Source of the DNA: Isochrysis galbana
Taxonomy: Eukaryota > Haptophyta > Isochrysidales > Isochrysidaceae
Assembly (NCBI GenBank): GCA_018136815.1
Contig: CM030937.1
Coordinates: 1,600,253-1,664,252 of the forward strand
DNA length: 64,000 nt
Direction: 5' to 3'
Below the pieces are notes generated by a model, which saw only the letters and a list, made by a program, of their open reading frames with translations, was not told the DNA's origin and made no database searches. Each line of letters opens with the position of its first letter. Position 1 is the first letter of the stretch. Below, in pieces: positions 50,347-61,103 of this stretch. The translations under genes and the position numbers were made by a program.

Positions 50347-53300
50347 ATGTCCTCTCTCCCCGACCAGTGCACCGCTGTGGTCATGCTGATGGTGACTCGC
50401 GACGCTGAGGCTCTACTCAGCTCATGTGGTCTCTCTGCGAGCAGCCTCTTCTCCCCCTTCTCCTCCCGCTTCACTCCGGAGCCACGCCTCTCCGTAATCA
50501 CCTCGGGAGAGGCCTCTCCCCTCTCGACTTTCTCTCTCCGCTTCTTCACGCCTTCTCAGATGAGGCAGCCCTCGGCCGAGGAGGCGGACCAGAGGCTGGA
50601 ACAGCTGGTAGAGGCGATCGACCACTCGCAATCTCTCACGCCGCGCGCCGGCGACCGCTCCCCCTGGCTGCCCGCAGTGACGCAGGCCCTCGGCTACCAA
50701 CTCTCGTTTGCAGAGCACAACGGGTGCGACTACCCCGTTGCATGCCTCTTTATCGGCTGCGCGGGAGAGGAAGGGCTCGTCTCGACCTTCAATGGCCTCT
50801 ACGCCTCGGGCATGCCACCCGTCCTCAGGGACGGCCTGTGCGACCCGCTGCTCGCAAAGTGTTTCGTGCTGCTGAACGACGCCTCTTCAGCGGGCAGGAC
50901 CCCCCCGGGGGGCGAGGCAGCATTGCAGCAAGTGGGCCGTGCGTTTGGCGTACAGGCGTGCCACTTGCTGACCATCAACTCGAGCTCCCAGCCACGCGCC
51001 GAAGCCCACCCGCTCTGGGCCTCAGGCAGCGGTGCCGGTGGCAGGCCCGCTGGCGCTTGGATGAGCGATGCTGATGTGCAGGGTCTGCGCGCCTTCGTGG
51101 CCGGCCCACTCTGCCGGGCGGTCGTGACGCACCTGTCTCAGCGGCTGCAGCAGCTAGAGGCCGTTGTGAAGGAGAAGCGGCAAGGCCTCAAGAACACCTT
51201 CCGCTCGTGGCTCGGCGGCAAGAAGACGTCGTCGCCTGGAGGCGCCGCCTCGGTGCTAGGTAGCATTGCCGGCGGCAGCAGCGGTAGCGCCCTTGCTGCG
51301 CCCCGCTATCTCAGCACGAGCATCGAGGCGCACATGCGTCAGCTCGCCGAGTACGCCTTCTTCCTGCAAGACTACCAACTCGCCTACACTTATTTCCGCT
51401 CGGCCGCCTCGGAATTTAAGTCGGACAAGGCGTGGCGCCACTATGGGCACGCGCAAGAGATGGCTGCGCTCTGCCTTGCACGGAACGGCGGCGGCAAGCG
51501 CGAGATCGCCGAGGCGTTGGACAAAGCCATCGCCAGTCACCTACGCTCAAATCGTGAGGCGGGTGACTGCTCCGCCCGCTTCGCGACCGCATCGACGCTC
51601 CGCCAGCTGGAGGTGACGGAGCACCTGAGCTCACGGGCGCGCACGCGCGAGGTGGCACGCAGCCTTGTCAACCAGTCGACGCATGAGTCGGGGCTCGTCG
51701 CGGCGCTTCTGCTCGAGCAAGCGGCCCGCTGCTTCGACTCCTTCGTCGCCGCCCCAATGCATCGCCAGCACGCACTGTACATGGTGCTTGCTGGCTTCCG
51801 CTACCTCTCGTGTGGCCAACGGCGGCAGGCGGTGCGCTCCTACTCGGCCGCGCTGCGTGTGTACGAGGGGGCCGGCTGGCTCTCGATCGAGTCACACGTG
51901 CACGCGGCTCTGGCGCGCAACTACGCCGGCTTGGGCATGGTCGACGACGCTGTCGTCTTCTTCCTCCGCCTGCTGCGCAACCACGCAGCCCAGCCTGCCG
52001 CGAAGCAGGCCACATACCTGCGCGAGCTCTGCTCCATCGTGGCGCAGCAACCGCGCCCGGTGCCGCTCACCGAGCTGCCCCTCCCGTGCTTCCGCAACGC
52101 GTCGATCCGCGTGTTGCTGAATGACAACGGGCAGCTCTCGCTCAGCGGCGCCAGGCCGGCGGGCGCCGCCTACGGCGGCGTCGGCGCCGAGCCCCTCTCC
52201 GCGGCCCATCCGCTATGGAAGCCGCTCGTTGAGCCGCTGCTGCCGAGCACTGATGTCTCCGCGGGCAACTGGCTGACGGGGCGCACTGCGCCGGCTGCCT
52301 CATCGCGGAAACCTTGCGCTGTGGTCGGCGAGTGGGTAGTCTTGTCCATTGAAGTCGAGAATCCATCACAGCTACCGCTTGAGCTGCGCGACATACGCCT
52401 TCGGTGCGAGCACACGCCAGCGCCAGTGGCGCCGGAGGCCTGCGTGTCGTCCAACGAGCCGTTCGAGCTCGATCTGCACCACCTTACGTTGCCTAAGACC
52501 TCTGTGGTGAGCGTGGAGCTGGGCGTCAGACCGCTTCTAATCGGCGGCCTCAAGCTGCTGGGCATTGACTGGGTGCTTCAGTCAGCGCTGCTAGGCGCGC
52601 ACACCCTCGAACTCAAGGGGCAGCGCCTCAACGCCACCAAGAAGCAGCGGATGGGGCGCGAATACGCCTTCAACCAGAGCCTCAGCCTTGAGGTGACGAG
52701 GCCGATGCCGCTGCTCCGCGCGCGGCTAGAGGGGATGCCCAACACGCTACTCCTTGGCGAGGTATGCCACGCTACTCTGCACCTCACCAACGAGGGTAGC
52801 ATGGCGACTATCGGGATCCAGGCGCGTGTCTCTCACCCCGCCTTCTTCGTCCTCGTTGGCGGCGACGCGCCTGCGCTAGCTGCTGGCGCGCGCGAGGCAG
52901 TCGGCAAACGCGATGCGACCGCAGAGTTGGCTACGCAGGCCATCCCGCTGCCTACCGGTGGTCTTGGCCCGCGCCAGAGCATCCAAGTGCCCGTGTGGGT
53001 ACGAGCTGCCGAATTGGGCGTGCACGACGTGCACCTCGTCTTCTGCTACGAGCCTGAGACTCCGAGCTCGCAGCTCAAGCGGCGGATCGCCCCCCTCTCG
53101 GCCCGACTTGAAGTTTCACCCTCCCTCTCCCTCGATGCCAGCGTCCGCCCCGCCCATTCGTGCGCGCGCACGGACCAGCACGTGCTCGCCCTGCAGCTGC
53201 GCAACGCGTCGGACAAGGCACGGTTGCGCGTGGCCCAAGTCTCGTGCATCTCGAGCACTTGGGGGCTCGAGCCCCTTTGCGGCAAGGCTGCCGCAGGATG

Positions 53301-54257
53301 CGAGGTTTTGACGCCCGCCAACGAATGCACGCTCCACCTGCGCATGCGCCCGCACGCTGCAACTACAACTTTGGTCGAAGACGGCAGCCTCGGCGACGTC
53401 TCCTCGGCTGGCGGCCCAATTCACTCGGTGCGCCCCTCCCTCTCCTCCACAAACCCGCGCTCAACTGCCTGCCGCATTGAGCCCGAGTTGCTACTTGGAG
53501 CCAGAAGCACCTTGGCGCACCTCGCGCGCGAGAGTCGTTCTTCTTCCCTCCGCAGGAGCTACGCATGCTACCCGGTGCGCCGATTGACAGCCGCGCCATG
53601 CCTCACTCGCTCTTCTTCGACCGCCGCTCGGCGTCTCTTGTCCAAGCCGAGACTATGGGCCGAAGCGCGGCGTTGCCGCCGCCACCGCCCGCTGCGTCGC
53701 TCTTGACCCCATCCAAGGTAGACACCATGGCCTCCGTGGTGATTCACTGGGAGAGTGAGGATGCGAGACAGAGAGGGCAGATCTACGCAGCGGCGATCCG
53801 AGTTGGTAGCCATCTTGCCGTTGAGGCGCCATCTCCACCGACCACCTCGCTCTTTAGCCGGCCATCGCCGCCGGCCGGCGCTCCTCCCGATCCTGAAGCG
53901 CTTGCGGCAGCAGTGAGCCTGGCCATCGTCTGTGACATGTCGACTAGCCTCAACTCGTTGCCACTGAGCCTCTTGCCTGTAGCCCTCCACTTGCGCAATA
54001 GGAGCAACGTCGACCTGGCCTACAACTTTTTGGCGCGCGCCGAAGGCAGCGCAAGGCAGGCCGATGTGGATCCGCCCATTGAGCTCTCAAGCGGCGGCCA
54101 TGCGGCGTGGTTGGGCGTCACCAAAGTCACCGCGGAGTGGCTCCCAGCCGGTGGTCATGCCGAGCTGAACCTCCATGCCGCCTTAGTGAGCACAGGCACA
54201 GTTGTACTTGAGGGGTTGTCAGTCGTCGTCTGTGGTTGGCGTGATGCGGTTGGCACA
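50347..54257 (+). CDS. TRAPPC8: TRAPPC8 / Trs85-like TRAPPIII subunit, 3' end in gap
   Basis: Exon 1 is 50347-53427. A 77-bp GT-AG intron (TCG|GTGCGC ... GAGCCAG|AAG, 53428-53504) is phase 0, and exon 2 is 53505 to the gap at 54258. About 1,278 residues are visible. TRAPPC8/Trs85 defines the TRAPPIII tethering complex, the exchange factor for Rab1/Ypt1 in autophagy and secretion. Family marks: the N-terminus CTAVVMLMVTRDAEALLSSC, an internal VVTHLSQRLQQLEAVVKEKR followed by RQGLKNTFRSWLGGKK, and the Trs85 core STSIEAHMRQLAEYAFFLQD, YQLAYTYFRSAASEFKSDKA, WRHYGHAQEMAALCL. The C-terminal half is Ig-like/TRAPP beta-sandwich (VVLSIEVENPSQLPLELRDI). Without the intron the first frame would run on to an apparent stop at 53706. 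The second frame (SFFFPPQELRMLPGAPIDS) clearly continues the protein. Sequence after the gap (54358-54452) may be its tail, but the gap length is unknown. A homopurine array abuts the ATG. Confidence 0.88.
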
Positions 54258-54357
54258 NNNNNNNNNNNNNNNNNNNNNNNNNNNNNNNNNNNNNNNNNNN
54301 NNNNNNNNNNNNNNNNNNNNNNNNNNNNNNNNNNNNNNNNNNNNNNNNNNNNNNNNN
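54258..54357. other. Assembly gap (100 N) inside the TRAPPC8 3' region
   Basis: Exactly 100 N. It removes the 3' end of TRAPPC8, so the stop codon cannot be placed. Confidence 0.99.
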
Positions 54358-54636
54358 AAAAATACCCGCGACGTACCTCTCGTGTCCCCTTATCCCTTAT
54401 ATCGCTGCGTCGAGCCGGTGCATCCGGGTATGGGTATGCCATCAGCTTCTAGTTGACGGACACTCCACCTCCATCTGTCTCATGCTCAAATCGACAACAG
54501 GCAACAGGTCGCGTTCCGTCGAAAGAGGACCATGTGCATGTGAAAGTTAATTTCTATATACTGATTTTGTTTGAATTACGGGTAAAGTACGGGATTACGG
54601 GTTTAAGTGTAAAATACGAGAGTTTGCACTGGGCTT

Positions 54637-55300
54637 AGCGGATAAAGGTACCCAGCTTTCTAGGACCAGTCCTAGAAACTAGGACGGACTTTGCTAGGTG
54701 AGAGCATGAGCATACCATGATATTTTGTCCCAAACCTTGGCTATTGAGTTACCACATGCATGTCCTCATTAAATGTTCCAGGTGTACCTAGGCACCATTC
54801 CCTCAGCAACACCAAGTTTTGTCGCGCGTTTACGCGGGTCACCTAGTCGGAATTGCTGCTTGTCCTAGAAACGGGAGAAATGGCTGATACCACCCAATTG
54901 GGAGCTCTTCTACCCATGGTCCCCAGGAGATGAAATGTTGCTTTGACTGCCCTCTTTGAGAACTTCAGTGACCACCAAGCTTGGTTTTGTCATCTAAGTG
55001 TCCAATCCGCTAGCCTACTGCTCCAAAAGGTCTAAAATAAAACTCCTCTGTGCGAGCGGACGCCCGAGTGCAGCACCGCATGCTGAATGTGGTAGCAAAA
55101 GTAAGCAAAGACAAGCTCCGCAGAGTTGGTCGTGGGGAGAGCTAAGGTTAAGGTTGAATTATGGGATGTGGAGATGGTTTGCTTCAGGTGATGGGATGTC
55201 TCATAAGCTCAGCATAGGCTATAATGGAGGCATGATCGGCAGAGTCCTAGAAATCCAAGAATTTTCTAGGACGTGGTCCTAGTTTCTAGGACGGAATTTT
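54637..55300. repeat. Possible mobile element with CTAGGAC/GTCCTAG palindromic ends
   Basis: The left part (54648-54695) reads GTACCCAGCTTTCTAGGACC then CTAGAAACTAGGACGG. The right part (55258-55300) reads TTTCTAGGACGTGGTCCTAG then TTTCTAGGACGG. Both ends are internally palindromic and related as inverted repeats. The left end matches 23925-24000. The exact termini and target duplication are not defined. Confidence 0.4.
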
Positions 55301-56484
55301 TTGTCCGTTAGCTAGGCCGAGCCCGAGCCGGCAAGTATGAAATTACGAATACTCGGTTTTTATTATTACGCCCGAGTTATAAAATACGAATTTTATCGTG
55401 GTAGTGGTAGTGGACTTGTGGACTTAGGCACTAGCTTCGCACGTATGCGTATGCGGCAATATATACCGCAAACCGCAAAGGCGTGTCCAAGCCTGTAAGT
55501 GGTTGCACGGCACTAGCTGCGCCAAGCCGCGGGTGGAGACCTGCCGCAAAGGCGAGGAGCCGCGAGCCGTATCATCGGATGCATTTGTCTCCTCGCCTTG
55601 TGCTTGTGCGGCGGATGGTCGCCGCCGCCGCCGCCAAAACCGCCGCCGCCGCCGCCACCGCCAGCTCAGTGCTAAGTTAATGGGCGTTAGCTTTATAGCT
55701 CTGCCTGCAGCTCGCCATGCATCGCGCATGGCTCTGCTTTGTAGGATCAAGCGTGCGCTTGATCGTGGGGCAAGTCTCAATGGGGCTAGGGCACTGCCCA
55801 TTTGCGCTAAAGACGAGGTATAGATCGTAGTCGGAGTGTCGGAGTCGGCGGGGCGCCATGCCAGAAGGTGCGATCAGCGTTGTTTTGCTCAGTTAGCAAG
55901 CCCGCCGATGTCGCGACCGCACGTACTTTACATACCAGAAATAAGATCGCTATGAGCTGTCCGAGAGGAGAGAGAGAACCGCTAGCTCGTCGGTGGTGCT
56001 GTCCACTAAGTGTATACTTGGCTGCAACGGAGCGCCCCCCCCTCCTCTGCTGGCTGCTTGGCCTGCCCGCCGAGGGTCGGAGGGCGGGAGTCCTCCTGTT
56101 CTAGATCTCTCTAGATTCTCTTCTGATCCTCCTCCCCTCGCAGAGCTCGACCGTCGCCTCTCTCCCTCTTCCACAAAGAACTTCTCTGCCGGAGCCAACA
56201 TAAACCTTGAGCGAAAGAGGCTCTAGAGTAACGAGAGGAAGAACTTGAAGCTTGAGTCAAAAGAGGGTCGGCCCTGGTGAGAACTCACGAGAAGAAGGGG
56301 GGGACAACCAAGACCGAGAGAGGAACCGTGGCGCGCGGCGGGCAGTTCTCTTTTATCGCCTGATCGTGAGTAGATTCCCTCGACTGTTTCTATCGTAGAG
56401 AAGTGGGCCTCTCTCGCCCCCCGCTGCCCCCCCACCCCACCCCCACCCCGCGCGCCTCCCCCTAGGAGATCTCCGCCGAACCAG

Positions 56485-56519
<35 letters not shown>

Positions 56520-56533
56520 CCCCCCCCCCCCCC

Positions 56534-56624
<91 letters not shown>

Positions 56625-56880
56625 CGCCCGCACGGCTCGAGGAGAACGGGCAACGAGGATGAAAAGAAAATGGAGACTCGACGGGGAGCAAACGGCTTGA
56701 GAGAAGGAATCCCGTGCCCGGCTCCCTGTATATAGTAGGTTGTGGGCAGCAGGAGAAGAAGAAGAAGAAGAAGAGAGAGGGGCGGGGTTGCTGTTCCTTG
56801 AGTTGGACGAGTACTCTCTACTCACGGGTCTACTCTAATGATCTGTGTTGGGCTTCCTGGTGCTGGTGGGTGGGTTGGGG

Positions 56881-56915
<35 letters not shown>

Positions 56916-57204
56916 CGGGGAGAGAGGAGAGACTCTCGTCGTTGTCGCCTCGCCTCTCTTCTCGCGCGCGGCCATCCCGCGCCTTTCTCACTCAAGCATC
57001 CTCTTCCTCCAGGAGGCTTTATTCTGTCATCAAGGTTGCTCTTTTCTCGAAAGGCCGAACCTCAGGACGCCTCTCATTACCCTTTGCCCCTGCTTTGCCT
57101 CCCCCTGGAATACCAAATAATTCCTACAATACTGTCAGAAAATCCAAGTCGACGGTGCGGGCGCTGCGAGCTCTCCTCTCCACTCTCCTCTCCCTCAAGT
57201 CACG
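55301..57204. other. Intergenic, CCG and CT/GA microsatellites
   Basis: A GCC triplet array at 55620-55662, a C run plus (CT)n block at 56487-56622, GAA repeats at 56754-56772 and (GA)n at 56881-56911. The last 300 bp before 57205 are CT-rich, likely the BASS leader. Open frames here are low complexity. No gene is supported. Confidence 0.5.
56487..56622. repeat. (CT)n - C run - (CT)n microsatellite
   Basis: CT dinucleotides, then a homopolymer C stretch of about 25-30, then a long CT run. Minus-strand frames read as Arg/Glu and Gly repeats. Confidence 0.9.
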
Positions 57205-58969
57205 ATGCCGAGGCCGACGGTGCTGCTCCTCACGCTGCTCGCGGCCCCCACGGGCGCGCTCGCGCTTCGCGCTGGCGTGGCGGGTCTGCACCGCCCGGCT
57301 GCACTGCTCTCGCCCCTCCGTGCCCGTCCGCTCGCCATGGAGGCAGAGGGAGCCGCCACTTCGCCTCCGCCGCCGCTCTCTCCGCCCTCTCCTCCTCCTC
57401 TGTCCTCCTCTCCACCAAAGCAGAGCGCGTTCCAGACCTTTTCCAACGGCTTCTCGACGCTCTTCCCTGTATGGACCGCCCTCGTTGCTCTCGTTGGCCT
57501 CTACTACCCCCAGAGCCTCGCGGGCATCCCAACGTCTGCCTTCACTGGGCTGCTCGGCATGCTGATGCTCTCCATGGGCATCACACTCACGATCGACGAC
57601 TTCAAGCGGGTGCTCACGCGTCCCGGAGTGATGGTCGTCGGATTCCTTGGGTGCTACGCCTTCATGCCCGTCCTTGCACTAGGACTCGCCAAGGCATTTG
57701 CACTCTCGCCTGCACTCACTGCCGGCATGGTCCTGGTCGGCTCAATCAACGGCGGACAGGTGCGTACTGGCTGTCGACCATGCGCGCAACCACGGCCCCG
57801 CTTGGGTTGGGCTGATGGGGTGGGTCGAGCAGAGGCTTTGCGCCAGGCACTCCTCTTTCGCACATCGCGACGGCACGCCACGCAGACGTCTCTATGAGCA
57901 ACTATCTGCAGCGACTCGCCTGCATCCATCCTCGCCCATCTCGTGCAGCTCGTCTCACGTGTCTCCGCTGCGATCAGGCATCCAACCTGTGCACATACAT
58001 CGCTCGTGGTGACGTGGCTCTCTCTGTGATGATGACGACCGTCACGACCATCGGTGCCATCTTCATGACGCCGCTGCTGTGCAAATTGATGCTCGGCACC
58101 CTCGTGCCCGTGGATGCCGTCGGCGTGGCAATCTCTACCATCCAGGTAGACGCATTGGCCCGCCGCTCCCTGAGCAAAGGCAGGCGGAGCGGGCTGGGCA
58201 CGCAGCCACCGTTGAACCTCACGCACCTTCCTTACCTTGCCCTAATGCGCTCCCTCTAGGTCGTGCTTGTACCCATCATCTTGGGTATGGGCCTCAACGC
58301 CAAGTTCCCGAAGGCCGTCAAGAAGATCGAGCCATTCTCCCCGATTGTCGGCGTCCTCTCGACCATCCTCCTCGTCGGATCTGCTGTCGCGCAGGTGAGC
58401 TCGCCCTCGACACCCGACGCCCATCAAACAACCCATGGCGAACTCCGCATCCTTCTGTGCTGCTGGCCAACGGTGGCTTGAGATGGGTCACGTACATCCT
58501 TTTCCAGCTGAGTCACACAAGCATCTTGTTGCCTGACAACCGGATCCTCGACTAAACACACGCACCGCAGTGCTCGGCGCCAATCCTCGCCGCCGGCCTG
58601 AAGCTCCAGCTATCCGCCTTCTTCTTGCATGCCATCGGTGGTGCCGCGTGCTACATCGGACTCAAGAAGGTGCGCAAGCATCCACGTGCAGATGTGGGCC
58701 GTGAGGGCCACTGTATACATGCACCCCTTGCTGATTGCCTGCTCCTCCTCCACTATGCTTGCGACTCGTAGGTGTACCCCGAGACGACGTGCCGCACCGT
58801 CGCAATCGAGACGTCAATGAAGTCGAGCGCCTTCGGCTTCCTGCTGGCCAAGCTCCACTTTGGCGATTTCCTCGTGCGCGTACCCTCCGCCGTCTCTGTC
58901 GTCTGGATGGCGCTCGTCGGTTCCTCGCTCGCGGTCGCCTTCCGCTATCTGCCTGTCGCCAAGGAGTAG
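57205..58969 (+). CDS. BASS-family (bile acid:Na+ symporter-like) transporter, probably plastid envelope
   Basis: Five exons: 57205-57759, 57978-58145, 58260-58394, 58571-58669 and 58772-58969. All introns are GT-AG and phase 0 (218, 114, 176 and 102 bp), giving 384 aa. The N-terminus [20 protein letters not shown] is a signal-peptide-like helix, followed by Arg/Ala/Pro-rich, transit-like sequence and a Pro/Ser linker to about residue 75, the layout expected for plastids reached through the ER. The SBF/BASS fold follows with about nine or ten helices: [37 protein letters not shown] (exon junction in the conserved GGxAS motif), [64 protein letters not shown] carriers in plastids export or import pyruvate, glycolate or other organic acids with Na+. 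The substrate here cannot be told. A G/A-rich microsatellite lies 300 bp upstream. Confidence 0.92.
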
Positions 58970-60039
58970 GCTCGCACAGGCCGCTCCGGATGAAGCGCAA
59001 TATGAGCCGAGGCTGTTGTCTTGTCTCTTTGCTTTTGTTCATCGGGCTAAGGTGGTGCATGCGCGAAGAATCTTAGTCCCTTCCTCCTTAGGCAATAGTG
59101 GGAAGAGAAAATGGAGGGAACGTCACATTGGTGGGCCGAACATGAGCCCTCCTCAAAATGCGCTAGCGATCGCTGCGTCTTTTACTTTAAAGGGCTTGAA
59201 GGCCGTCGCCGCGTGCATGGCAACTGACTCTGTCCTCTCTTCGGCCTCCGTTGTCCTGGTTCCAGCCAATGCCCGCCTTGATGTCTTCCTCGAACAATAT
59301 CGTCCATGTGTGGGGCACTGATGTCGCCCCGTGAAAGCGGGACTGTGCAAGCCGTCCTCGAGCTATGTGTGGTGTGACGCTTGATCGTACGTTGGATATT
59401 GACTTGAACGCGGAGACCACATCTGACGTAGTATACCAATACGAGCGAACCTGCGACGAGGCATTGCTCTTGTAGCGCCTCGTAATCGGAAATCCGAGCG
59501 CTAGGATTGCGGGTTGCGCCCAAATCGCTCCTCATGTACTGCCCTAGGCTTCTAGCCAAGATGCACAAGCGCGGGACACCCATCGGTGAGTGTGTGCGTT
59601 TGTGTGGAAGTGTGACGGTGGACGTGCGCGCGTGCGTGTGCTTGGGCTTGAATTGCGCGTACGAGGATGCGTAGAGCTAGCTCATGGCTGCGTGTAACGT
59701 GTTGCTGTGGCGTGTGCAGAGCGTGCTGCTCTCATATTATGTCTTTCTAGTAGTAGTAGTTAGTATCTTCATGTGCTCTGTGTTTGTGAGCTACAATTTC
59801 TTAAATTATCTAAAGATCTCAATCCTAGCTGATTAGTGATTAGCGGCGGCGCTCAAACAGCAAAAAGGAATGAATAGGTGTCGTTCCGTCAAATGTGGGA
59901 CATGAGTCGAATTGAGCGATCGAATGTCCACAGTTGTACACATAGCGTCATTTTAAAATTAAATGTAGACTAGCGTAACATTCCCTGCTTCCCGCGACGC
60001 GTGTCCCCCCGGAGGGCGCCGTGTCGGCGCTTTTCGATT
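58970..60039. other. Intergenic 3' of BASS, no supported gene
   Basis: No domain-bearing ORF. GT-rich (59590-59650) and TAGTAG (59749-59760) short repeats only. Confidence 0.5.
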
Positions 60040-60420
60040 GTGATTACTTGTAACTATGGGCACGGCGCGATGTGCATCGGCCACCCCGCGGGGGCGCCGT
60101 GCGTGCGCATAGAAACTTTTTCCCCTAAGGCCCACATTAACGTAAAGTAGCCGTATACGAGATGTTTCGTTGCGCAGCACGTGTGATTACTTGCAATCAT
60201 TGTGCACGCCGTGCGTATGCGCATCGGCTCCCCCCTCGCGAGGGCGCCGTGCGTGCGCATAGAAACTTTTTCCCCTAAGGCCCACATTAACGTAAAGTAG
60301 CCATATACGAGATGTTTCGTTTGCGCAGCACGTGTGATTACTTGCAATCATTGTGCACGCCGTGCGTATGCACATCGGCTCCCCCCCCGCGGGGGCGCCG
60401 TGCGTGCGCATAGCAACTTC
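60040..60420. repeat. Tandem repeat, ~143-151 bp unit, about 2.6 copies
   Basis: Copies start at GTGATTACTTG at 60040, 60183 and 60334. Each carries GGGGGCGCCGTGCGTGCGCA (or a close variant) and, in the first two, CCCACATTAACGTAAAGTAG. The third copy is truncated near 60420. A minus-strand frame repeats FTLMWALGEKVSMRTHGA in two copies, probably fortuitous. Confidence 0.85.
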
Positions 60421-60716
60421 CAGGAAGGTGCACGCCGTGCGTTCACTCTTTCCGCGGGGGGACTCTGGACGCAGAGGCGGTCGGGAACCGTGGGGGCACC
60501 CCATGGGACCGGGGAAAATATTACCGTATACTGCGAAAACACTAACGTAAACAGCCGATAGGTCTTGGGGTCTCTCCCCTCCCCCCGGGTCCCCTCCCCC
60601 GGGTCCCCTCCTCCCCCTCTCATCGACCTACCAGAGAGAGACGGCTCCTACTGCCTGCCTCCCTCCTCCCTCCTCGCTCACCCTCCAGCTCTCTCCTCGC
60701 CCTCGTCTTCCTCACG

Positions 60717-61103
60717 ATGGTGGCGACTCGGCGCGCATCGGTACGGTCCTCCGTCCTCTCCTCTCGTGCTCCTGCTCGCTGGTTTCGTTCGACTCGCTCG
60801 GCACAGCCACCTGTCGACTGGACGCCGAGCGCAAGCGCTGCTCGCACGACTCGTTCCTCTTCCTGCTCCAAGGGCGCGGCGGAGGAGGCGGAGCCTGTTC
60901 GCGTTCCTGATGCCGAGGAGGAGGCCCTTTCCCCGACCGATGAGGCCACCACCACCACCACCGACGAGGACTCCGGGCCTGTGGGAGGAGAAGAGGAGAA
61001 CGAGGACTGTGCGTCGGACGCTCCAGGTCTTCTTGTTCCCATCGCGCGGGTTGCGGATGTCGAGGAGCCAGCCGAGTCGATGGAGGAGGTCGAGATTGGT
61101 TGA
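60717..61103 (+). CDS. Uncertain 128-aa Ser/Arg- then Glu-rich ORF
   Basis: An ATG at 60717 after a CT-rich leader (60560-60716) opens 128 codons: a Ser/Arg/Ala-rich first half (MVATRRASVRSSVLSSRAPA) and an acidic, Thr-rich second half (EEEALSPTDEATTTTTDEDS, VEEPAESMEEVEIG). It may be a small acidic nuclear protein or retroelement ORF1. It is antisense to the low-complexity tail of the LINE frame on the minus strand, which lowers confidence in both. No family is recognised. Confidence 0.3.
   Translation: MVATRRASVRSSVLSSRAPARWFRSTRSAQPPVDWTPSASAARTTRSSSCSKGAAEEAEPVRVPDAEEEALSPTDEATTTTTDEDSGPVGGEEENEDCASDAPGLLVPIARVADVEEPAESMEEVEIG

Noticed and set aside
49142-50549. Long open frames on both strands through the GGAGAGA array (Arg/Glu repeats on plus, Ser/Leu/Pro repeats on minus)
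   Set aside because: A stop-free 7-bp unit automatically gives open frames. There is no unique sequence, and the real TRAPPC8 start lies at 50347 in a different frame.
53428-53706. Apparent end of TRAPPC8 at the stop at 53706
   Set aside because: The protein's family sequence continues in another frame after a clean GT-AG intron (53428-53504). The run-on to 53706 is intron and out-of-frame reading.
57654-58226. 190-codon minus ORF antisense to the BASS exons
   Set aside because: A shadow of the conserved BASS coding sequence, with no domain of its own.
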